Both the position numbers and the translations under genes were made by a program. A stretch of 60,000 nt of DNA. It comes from Dyadobacter fanqingshengii. GTDB lineage: Bacteria; Bacteroidota; Bacteroidia; Cytophagales; Spirosomataceae. The notes under the pieces were generated by a model. That model worked only from the letters and a program-made list of their open reading frames with translations, was not told where the DNA came from and ran no database searches. Position 1 is the first letter of the stretch. Every line of letters begins with the position of its first letter. This document shows, piece by piece, positions 53,842 to 60,000 of this stretch. The stretch covers positions 4,707,501-4,767,500 of the forward strand of contig NZ_CP098806.1 in the NCBI RefSeq assembly GCF_023822005.2, read 5' to 3'.

Positions 53842-54867
53842 TTAATTTTCTGTTTCCTCTTCCGCTGATGCGCGCGGATCTTTGGTGTAATCGTAAAGAA
53901 GTTTGCCTTTTTCATCCCATTCTCTCAGCACAAACGGCTCAAATTCTTCGTCCCAGCCCGATTTCGGATATTGAATTTCTTTTTTGCGCTGGCGACGGAA
54001 TTGATAGTATTCAACCCAGCGACCGATTTTCTCACCGCCATCATATTTGCCGCTCACCGCCAGCTGGCCTTCTTTATAAAACTGCATATACTCGCCCTCA
54101 ACCTGCCCGAACATTACCGGCAAAACCTCCTTGATCTGACTGTGCGCTGAGTCATAGTAAGTGATACGCGATTCGGCAGGGAAGCCATGCTCCCAAATAG
54201 ACTTGTCGATCAGATTAAATTTGGCATCATACTTGACCCAGCGGCCATCTTTCGCACCCATATAGTAAAAGCCTTCCTCGATCAGGTTTTCTCCGCTGTA
54301 CTTTTTGTAAGAGCCATGCAGCGGCAATGCTTGTTCCTTATCCTTAATGAGCGCAGAGCTCAATTTTTTGCCTTTCTTATCATACCAGCGCGTATTTGCA
54401 CCCAGGACATATTGGTTCAGAGGCTTATATTCCTTCAATACATGGAAATATTCAACCGTTGCCCGGTCACCGCTGCCGTATTTGACAGACATGCTTTGCA
54501 TAGGAATGCCTTCGTACTGCACCTTTGCAAGCTTCGCTTTCTCCTTCTTGCTTTTGCGGTCTTTCTTTTGACTTTTAAACTCTTTAACTTTTAATCCAAG
54601 GTCAGGAATGGTCTCGCCAAACAATGTGGACAGGCTTGTAGACTTTCCTTCCGCGCCCGGCGTGGATGCGCCCGGAACTGATGCGCCCACAACGGGATCC
54701 AGGCCGGATACAAATGATTTAAGTCCTTTGGAGCGGTTGATAGTATCCTGTTTAACCGTTTCTTTTGGCAACCAGGAAGGCGTTTCCTTGCTTGGTTCCG
54801 ATTGCCCCAATGCCGTCTGAGCCAGAATAAGAGCGAAAAAGCACCAGAAAAGAATAAGTCTTTGCAT
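53842..54867 (-). CDS. Secreted MORN/YwqK-like repeat protein
   Basis: A 341-residue protein with signal peptide (LILFWCFFALILAQTALG), a Pro/Ser/Gly linker, and MORN-like repeat units characteristic of the YwqK-type family (HGSYKKYSGENLIEEGFYYMGAKDGRWVKYD, GEYMQFYKEGQLAVSGKYDGGEKIGRWVEY). The family label 'antitoxin' sometimes attached to YwqK is not supported here, since there is no toxin partner. Divergent from fcl. Confidence 0.82.
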   Translation of the reverse strand: MQRLILFWCFFALILAQTALGQSEPSKETPSWLPKETVKQDTINRSKGLKSFVSGLDPVVGASVPGASTPGAEGKSTSLSTLFGETIPDLGLKVKEFKSQKKDRKSKKEKAKLAKVQYEGIPMQSMSVKYGSGDRATVEYFHVLKEYKPLNQYVLGANTRWYDKKGKKLSSALIKDKEQALPLHGSYKKYSGENLIEEGFYYMGAKDGRWVKYDAKFNLIDKSIWEHGFPAESRITYYDSAHSQIKEVLPVMFGQVEGEYMQFYKEGQLAVSGKYDGGEKIGRWVEYYQFRRQRKKEIQYPKSGWDEEFEPFVLREWDEKGKLLYDYTKDPRASAEEETEN

Positions 54868-54897
54868 GTGTATTGAATTTTTCTTCAGAGCAAGATT

Positions 54898-54911
54898 GTT
54901 ACTTTTGTAAC
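54898..54911. promoter_or_regulatory. Palindrome and candidate -7 element upstream of fcl
   Basis: GTTACTTTTGTAAC is a 5-bp inverted repeat (GTTAC/GTAAC) around TTTT. The octamer TACTTTTG (54900-54907) inside it is a perfect -7 match. The nearest TTG is at 54873-54875, with a spacing of 24 nt, slightly long. A repressor bound to the palindrome would block the -7 element. Confidence 0.45.
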
Positions 54912-54962
54912 GAATTGATTATTTCTATATTGATTATCAACGCACAAATTTAAAAAAACGCA

Positions 54963-55904
54963 GTGGAAAAAAGTGCTAAAATTTATATCGCCGGACATCG
55001 CGGGATGGTGGGCTCAGCCATTCATCGTAAATTAGTTAAAGAAGGATTTGATAATTTCCTGCTCAGGACCTCTTCTGAGTTGGATCTGCGTGATCAAAGC
55101 GCCGTTAGAAACTTTTTCGAAACAGAGCGGCCAGAGTATATTTTTTTGGCGGCTGCGAAAGTCGGCGGCATAATGGCCAATAATATTTACAGGGCGGAAT
55201 TTTTGCACGATAATTTATTGATCCAAAACAATGTCATCGACAGCGCCTATCGTTCAAATGCTAAAAAGCTGATGTTTTTGGGTTCAAGCTGCATTTATCC
55301 AAAACTGGCACCGCAACCGCTGCATGAAGATTCGCTGCTTACCGGGCTTTTGGAGCCTACAAACGAACCTTATGCGATTGCTAAAATTGCCGGAATAAAA
55401 ATGTGTGAAGCCTACCGCGCACAGTATGGCTGCAATTTTATCTCTGTAATGCCTACCAATCTTTACGGCCCGAATGATAATTACGATCTGAATAACTCCC
55501 ACGTGCTTCCTGCAATGATCCGCAAATTCCATGAGGCGAAGGAAGAAAACAAGCCATTTGTTGAGCTTTGGGGCACTGGATCTCCTTTAAGGGAGTTTTT
55601 GCATGCCGATGACCTGGCTGATGCCTGTTATTTCCTGATGCAAAATTATGATGAACCTGCTTTCCTGAATGTGGGTGTCGGAGCGGACGTTTCAATAAAG
55701 ACACTCGCAGAAATGATCCAGCGTGTAACCGGGTATTCCGGAGAAATTCATTGGAACACGGACAAGCCGGATGGCACGCCTCGCAAGTTAATGGACGTGA
55801 GCAAGCTGCATGCACTTGGGTGGAAACATCGTGTGGAATTGGAGGATGGAATAGCGGTTACTTATCAGGATTTTCTGCAAAAAATAGAAACTTACGCGGT
55901 TTAA
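54963..55904 (+). CDS. fcl: GDP-L-fucose synthase
   Basis: NADPH-dependent epimerase/reductase making GDP-L-fucose from GDP-4-keto-6-deoxymannose, used in surface glycans. The 313-residue protein has the Rossmann motif GHRGMVG (11-17), Ser108/Ser109 (FLGSSCIYP), catalytic Tyr137 and Lys141 (YAIAK), and [13 protein letters not shown]. The start is GTG 54963: no ATG suits, and family members begin [12 protein letters not shown]. The partner gmd is not in the window. Confidence 0.96.
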   Translation: MEKSAKIYIAGHRGMVGSAIHRKLVKEGFDNFLLRTSSELDLRDQSAVRNFFETERPEYIFLAAAKVGGIMANNIYRAEFLHDNLLIQNNVIDSAYRSNAKKLMFLGSSCIYPKLAPQPLHEDSLLTGLLEPTNEPYAIAKIAGIKMCEAYRAQYGCNFISVMPTNLYGPNDNYDLNNSHVLPAMIRKFHEAKEENKPFVELWGTGSPLREFLHADDLADACYFLMQNYDEPAFLNVGVGADVSIKTLAEMIQRVTGYSGEIHWNTDKPDGTPRKLMDVSKLHALGWKHRVELEDGIAVTYQDFLQKIETYAV

Positions 55905-56036
55905 ACCAATTGAATGCAAAGGGTTACAATTGTGAAAAGCCTAATAATTAGCTACTAAATTCTATTTTAGCCTACGATAATTCTATTTTTTGACAAATTT
56001 TCAGTATATAATTGTAAGATTCTTCGGGAAACTAAT

Positions 56037-56044
56037 TAGTTTTG
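56037..56044 (+). promoter_or_regulatory. -7 promoter element of the Lrp/AsnC gene
   Basis: TAGTTTTG is a full match to TAnnTTTG; a TTG lies 22 nt upstream (56012-56014). Transcription would start near 56050, after the ATG-less extension of the open frame, supporting the start at 56090. Confidence 0.5.
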
Positions 56045-56089
56045 CAGCGTCCTAAAAAAGGGATAATACAAAACCTTAGTCATAGAGAA

Positions 56090-56563
56090 ATGTCGGCCAT
56101 TATTAAGTTAGACCAGATAGACCGTAAAGTACTGGAGATCCTACAAACGAATGCTAAAATAACCAACGCACAACTGTCCAAAGAAATAGGCTTGTCGCCT
56201 GCACCGACTTTGGAGCGTGTCAAAAAATTAGAGCAATCAGGAATTATCAAAAGCTATCATGCGCAATTGGAGCCCGAAAAAGTGGGCCTGGGTGTTAGCA
56301 CATTTGTACAAATTTCCCTGGTTGGGCATAGAAAAGCGGTTACAGAATCTTTCGTTGAAAAGATACATGCAATTCCAGAAGTTATTGAATGTCACCACAT
56401 TACAGGAACGGGAGATTTTCTTCTTCGGGTGATTTCAAAAGACATCAGCACATATCAGAAATTGATGCTTGAAAAAATAAATGAGATTGAGGAAGTAGCC
56501 AGCACGCAAACGATGGTGATTCTTTCGACATTTAAAGAAAGCAAAGTGTTGCCGATCCCATGA
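56090..56563 (+). CDS. Lrp/AsnC-family transcriptional regulator
   Basis: A 157-residue regulator: N-terminal helix-turn-helix (NAKITNAQLSKEIGLSPAPTLERVKKLEQSGII, seen in two adjoining parts) and a C-terminal RAM/Lrp ligand-binding domain (VSTFVQISLVG, HHITGTGDFLLRV). Ligand is probably an amino acid. I use ATG 56090; the open frame before it (to 56042) overlaps the -7 promoter element. It is monocistronic and ends in a strong terminator. Confidence 0.93.
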   Translation: MSAIIKLDQIDRKVLEILQTNAKITNAQLSKEIGLSPAPTLERVKKLEQSGIIKSYHAQLEPEKVGLGVSTFVQISLVGHRKAVTESFVEKIHAIPEVIECHHITGTGDFLLRVISKDISTYQKLMLEKINEIEEVASTQTMVILSTFKESKVLPIP

Positions 56564-56581
56564 TCTTTTAAACACATTGAT

Positions 56582-56625
56582 CAAACAAAAAGCGCCGGAC
56601 TTTAAAATCCGGCGCTTTTTGTTTG
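56582..56625. terminator. Bidirectional terminator after the Lrp/AsnC gene
   Basis: CAAACAAAAAGCGCCGGA (56582-56599) and TCCGGCGCTTTTTGTTTG (56608-56625): a perfect 18-bp stem with an 8-nt loop. A-run and T-run on both strands allow termination of the regulator gene (plus) and the DUF4301 gene (minus). One of the strongest hairpins in the window. Confidence 0.92.
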
Positions 56626-56656
56626 GTACAAATGCTGTTTCTTATAAATGCATATG

Positions 56657-58153
56657 TTATTGGTGTTGCTCACGAAGCAGATCGTTCACAGTCTTCACTG
56701 GATTGAAAGTAATTAGGGGCACTTCAACGAATAATGTATTCCAATCAGCCATCGCGCCATTCCATAACCCGGGCAATTCCTGTGCTTTGAGCTCCTTACC
56801 ATCTTTGGATTTTCCTGTAATGAAGCCGGTTAAGGGGTCACGGAATTTTTTCAGGTCATATAATTCGCCTTTGCTGTTTTTCACGGCGCAGACCAGATCC
56901 ACTGGGTTAAAGTGTGTTGAGTTTTTGAAAATGCTGTTTTGCGACTCATCATCTACATCAACCTGCGCCGACTCTACAATTTGCAGAGACGATGAACCAT
57001 CCGCATTCTCAGCCCAAAACGGACCGCCGCCTGGCTCTCCCTGGTTTTTAACCATTCCGCAAGCTCGCAAAGGCCTGTCCAGTTTCTTTTGAAAATAAAT
57101 GGCTTTCTGATCATCCGACCATGAATCAAAGTCAGCAGGAGGAACAACGCATAATTCTGTTCTGAAAAATGAGTCCAGTTCGCTCAGTAATGCTGAGTGA
57201 GCCTGATTTTTCAGTTGTTCAAGATATGCGAAAATGCGTTTTTGATAGCTTAAAACAATTCCCGCTAATGCCTTCTTATAGGTGATTGTGTCTTGCTTAA
57301 TTCTGTCAGGAACTACATTATCAATGTTTTTGATAAAAATAATGTCCGCATCCAACTGGCCCAGATTGTCCAGCAATGCGCCGTGACCTGCCGGACGGAA
57401 CAATAGGCTGTCGTCTTTTTCACGGAAAGGCGTGTTATCGAGGTTAACGGCAATGGTATCCGTTGCGCTTTTTTGTTCTGAAAAAGAAACAATGTATCGC
57501 ACGCCAAACTCGCTCTGGTAACTCGGCAGCACTTCTACAACCAGTTTTTCAAACTTATCGCGGTGCTCCGGCGAAACTGTGAAATGGATCTGAACATTGC
57601 TTCCGGCATTGGCATATTTGGCTCCTTCCACCAAATGTTCCTCCAAAGGCGTTCTGGAACGGTCTTCGTAGTTATGGAATTTGAGCAAGCCTTTTGGCAA
57701 TTCTCCGTAGCCCAAACCTTTATTAGTCAGGAAATAAGAGGCTATTGTTTTTTCGTCCGCAGTTTCAATGTTGTTGCCATCCGCAGCTAATGAAGTTTTT
57801 AAATCATCGTAAAATGCGAAATCCTTTAATTTGGTAAAGAACTCATCCACAGACTTATCCTTCTTATCGTCCTGTAAAAAGCTGAAAAGGGATTTGAACA
57901 TTCTCGTAGCAGCGCCTGATGCCGGAACAAACTTCAAAAGTGCGATTTCTCCTTCAGAAGCGCTTTTGTCAAATTCACTGATTACCGTTGCAATCTGATC
58001 GTCGGTCAGGCGAATAATACCATCACCAACGGTGGCGGCTTTTGAGAGTTGGAGGAAAGGGAATCCGTTTACAAAATAATTTACTTGTTCTTCTACTGTG
58101 GCAATATCGCTTCCGCGGTCTTTTATTTGTATAATGTCTTTTTCAATAAACAT
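56657..58153 (-). CDS. DUF4301-family protein
   Basis: A 498-residue cytoplasmic protein of the DUF4301 family, found in Bacteroidota, with no assigned function. It has no signal peptide or membrane segment. Features seen: an N-terminal helical region, KFVPASGAATRMFKSLFSFL near residue 75-95, and GHGALLDNLGQLDADIIFIKNIDNVV near 255-280, both likely fold-defining motifs, and GNNI. The nucleotide-sugar pyrophosphorylase-like look of the GxGAxxRMF and GHGALLDNL stretches suggests a relationship to that superfamily, but this is inference. Confidence 0.85.
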   Translation of the reverse strand: MFIEKDIIQIKDRGSDIATVEEQVNYFVNGFPFLQLSKAATVGDGIIRLTDDQIATVISEFDKSASEGEIALLKFVPASGAATRMFKSLFSFLQDDKKDKSVDEFFTKLKDFAFYDDLKTSLAADGNNIETADEKTIASYFLTNKGLGYGELPKGLLKFHNYEDRSRTPLEEHLVEGAKYANAGSNVQIHFTVSPEHRDKFEKLVVEVLPSYQSEFGVRYIVSFSEQKSATDTIAVNLDNTPFREKDDSLLFRPAGHGALLDNLGQLDADIIFIKNIDNVVPDRIKQDTITYKKALAGIVLSYQKRIFAYLEQLKNQAHSALLSELDSFFRTELCVVPPADFDSWSDDQKAIYFQKKLDRPLRACGMVKNQGEPGGGPFWAENADGSSSLQIVESAQVDVDDESQNSIFKNSTHFNPVDLVCAVKNSKGELYDLKKFRDPLTGFITGKSKDGKELKAQELPGLWNGAMADWNTLFVEVPLITFNPVKTVNDLLREQHQ

Positions 58154-58271
58154 ATAAACGGTCGTTTAATGGTGAAGTTTTAGGGAATGGCTTTTATAAA
58201 AATGGTAATGTAGTGTGGAAGGTAAAATCAATAAAGCTGGCGACAAACATACTATAACTATGCGAAGCGAT

Positions 58272-60000
58272 TTATTTAAGAATTCGGAGTTTCGCGAAGC
58301 TCAGCAATAAAGTTTTTTCCCCAACCAGATTGAAATTAACGGTTGCCTTGCGATCCGTGCCGTTCACATCCATGCGGGTCACTTCTCCAAAACCAAATTT
58401 TAAATGTTCAACTTTATCACCTTCTTTCAGGTCAAAGGTGTCGCTGGGCACGAAATGTTCGGAAGGCGTATGCGTAACCGTCGTGCTGGAAGGTGTCGGG
58501 GCAGGTTTTCTTTGGGTTAAATTTCTGGCAAAGGACGTCACCGGACTCACGCTTTCTCTCGTAGGCGCTCCGTGAAGCATATTGGATACATTCAGGAAAT
58601 GCGGATCAACTTCAAGAAGGAAACGGCTCGGTTCGCACATTTTCAGTCTTCCCCACTGATAGCGGCTTTCCGCGTAAGAAAATGACAGCTTCTTTTCGGC
58701 GCGGGTGATGGCGACATAAAACAGCCTTCTTTCTTCTTCCAGATCCTGGCGGCTTTCGAGCATCATCTGGCTGGGGAAAAGATCTTCTTCCAAACCCACA
58801 ATAAATACATTCCGGAATTCCAGACCTTTCGCCGAGTGAATGGTCATCATTGTAACGCGGTCATTATCATTATTATCGTCCGGTTCATCGGCATTTGTTA
58901 ATAAGGAAACGGATTGGAGAAATGCGCTTAATGTTTTGTCCTCGGTTTCTTCATTATCCACAAATTCCTTGATCCCGTTCAGCAATTCCTGGACGTTTTC
59001 GTAGCGGGAAAGTCCTTCCACCGTTTTGTCCTCGTACAATTCCCGCAAGATCCCCGAAACTTTGGCAATGTGCGCCGAAACCTCATAAGCATCCTTTCCT
59101 TCTTCGACCATGATTTTAAAGCTTTTGATCAAAGTCGCAAACTGCTCGATCGGTGTAATGGTCCTTCCGCTGGCATATTTGCCAATGTTGGCAACCACTT
59201 CCCAGATCGCAATGCTATTTTCGGATGCCGCAACCGCAATTTTTGCAACTGTTCCGTCGCCTATGCCTCTTTTTGGAAGGTTAATGATGCGCTTGAATGC
59301 TTCTTCGTCGCGCTGGTTTACTGTAAAGCGCAAGTAAGCCAGCAGATCCTTGATTTCCTTTCTTTGATAAAAGGATTGTCCACCTATGATCCGATATTTT
59401 ATTCCAAGTTTACGAAGCGCTTCTTCAAAGGACCTGGATTGTGCGTTAGTCCTATATAGGATAGCAAAATTCTCGTTACGCAACGCTTTCGACATTTTTT
59501 CCTCAAAAATCGCTGTTGCAACCAACCGGCCTTCTTCATTATCCGATCCTGCCTTGATTACATCTATTAATGAACCTTCTTCATTATCTGTAAAGGTTCG
59601 CTTTTCCAGCTGCGCCTTATTGCGTGCAATGACAGAGTTAGCAGCATTAACGATCGTGCTCGTTGAGCGGTAATTCTGTTCCAGTTTGATGACCCTTACA
59701 TCCGGGAAGTCTTTTTCGAAGTTGAGGATGTTTTCAATGTTCGCGCCGCGGAATGCGTAAATGCTTTGTGCATCGTCTCCAACTACCACAATATTCCTGT
59801 GGACGGCCGAAAGTTTCCTGGTTATCAGATACTGCGAAACGTTCGTATCCTGAAACTCATCCACCATCACATGCTGGAACTTGTGCTGATACTTATATAG
59901 TACATCCGGAAAGTCGCGGAAAAGAATATTGGTATTGAAAAGCAGGTCATCAAAATCCATCGCATTCGCCTGAAAGCAGCGCATTACGTATGTTTTGTAT
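58272..60000 (-). CDS. UvrD/PcrA-type ATP-dependent helicase, partial (5' end outside the window)
   Basis: The C-terminal 575 or so residues of a superfamily 1 helicase. The frame runs off the right edge (it reads YKTYV before MRCFQANAMDFDD), so the Walker A region is missing. Present are the DFDDLL segment, motif II/III-like VDEFQDTN and VVGDDAQSIYAFRGA, motif IV LEQNYRS, motif V MTIHSAKGLEFRNVFIVGLEE and motif VI RRLFYVAITRAEKKL. The C-terminal tail (KEGDKVEHLKFGFGEVTRMD) is the PcrA-like Tudor-type RNA-polymerase-binding region. Confidence 0.95.
   Translation of the reverse strand, partial: YKTYVMRCFQANAMDFDDLLFNTNILFRDFPDVLYKYQHKFQHVMVDEFQDTNVSQYLITRKLSAVHRNIVVVGDDAQSIYAFRGANIENILNFEKDFPDVRVIKLEQNYRSTSTIVNAANSVIARNKAQLEKRTFTDNEEGSLIDVIKAGSDNEEGRLVATAIFEEKMSKALRNENFAILYRTNAQSRSFEEALRKLGIKYRIIGGQSFYQRKEIKDLLAYLRFTVNQRDEEAFKRIINLPKRGIGDGTVAKIAVAASENSIAIWEVVANIGKYASGRTITPIEQFATLIKSFKIMVEEGKDAYEVSAHIAKVSGILRELYEDKTVEGLSRYENVQELLNGIKEFVDNEETEDKTLSAFLQSVSLLTNADEPDDNNDNDRVTMMTIHSAKGLEFRNVFIVGLEEDLFPSQMMLESRQDLEEERRLFYVAITRAEKKLSFSYAESRYQWGRLKMCEPSRFLLEVDPHFLNVSNMLHGAPTRESVSPVTSFARNLTQRKPAPTPSSTTVTHTPSEHFVPSDTFDLKEGDKVEHLKFGFGEVTRMDVNGTDRKATVNFNLVGEKTLLLSFAKLRILK

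Noticed and set aside
53842..54867. 'YwqK antitoxin' label for the MORN-like protein
   Set aside because: The protein is exported and has no toxin partner nearby; the label is an annotation habit, not evidence.

Overview
The window is chromosomal DNA from a member of the Bacteroidota. It is most likely Cytophagia, close to Dyadobacter or Spirosoma; that placement is inferred from gene content, not tested. Supporting signs are promoters of the TTG / TAnnTTTG type, almost no Shine-Dalgarno sequences, DUF4175, DUF4292, DUF4301 and DUF5723 families, a short AtpC, atpDC separated from the rest of the ATP synthase genes, MG2 and TonB-plug proteins, and many signal-peptide beta-barrel or lipoproteins. 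No rRNA, tRNA, insertion sequence, prophage or CRISPR array was seen.

Layout. 0-8.7 kb: thrC, a TPR protein, a 438-bp AT-rich gap with six perfect and three near-perfect DnaA boxes (a strong oriC candidate), an Ig-like lipoprotein, a methyltransferase, mnmG (gidA), a ParB-type parS-like palindrome, and ybeY. Together these look like an origin-proximal region. 8.8-13.1 kb: a 1113-residue DUF4175 coiled-coil membrane protein and an outer-membrane barrel protein. 13.1-20.5 kb: a complete tryptophan operon, trpE-G-D-C-F-B-(66-aa ORF)-(Dabb protein)-trpA. It is preceded by a 19-codon leader peptide with three consecutive Trp codons, a pause hairpin, an antiterminator and a perfect terminator, which is a full transcription attenuator. 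20.6-25.1 kb: hemJ, msrA, a small barrel protein with a flanked promoter, two paralogous secreted proteins (one frameshifted) and an RluA-type pseudouridine synthase. 25.2-29.6 kb: a RelE/ParE-type toxin-antitoxin pair, an orphan LolD-like ABC ATPase, an unknown protein and a membrane TPR protein. 29.7-31.6 kb: atpD-atpC.

31.6-33.4 kb: a pirin-like protein, an intradiol-dioxygenase lipoprotein, and a gap holding the remnant of a LytTR response regulator. 33.4-43.4 kb (mostly plus strand): an APC permease, an MG2/TonB-plug protein, the trio TPR protein - DUF4292 lipoprotein - EnvC-like LytM protein, panB, a second RluA-type enzyme and a small membrane protein. 43.4-49.1 kb (minus): a CehA/McbA-like metallohydrolase, a DUF5723 protein and RecQ. 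49.2-60 kb: a GT39-like glycosyltransferase, a PBP4-type D,D-carboxypeptidase, a polytopic membrane protein, a MORN/YwqK-like protein, GDP-L-fucose synthase, an Lrp/AsnC regulator, a DUF4301 protein, and the 3' part of a UvrD/PcrA helicase cut by the window end.

The most distinctive signals are regulatory rather than protein-coding: the oriC/parS pair and the tryptophan attenuator, whose three mutually exclusive RNA structures can be read directly from the sequence. The window is otherwise mostly core housekeeping and envelope genes, and I saw no new defence or mobile system.
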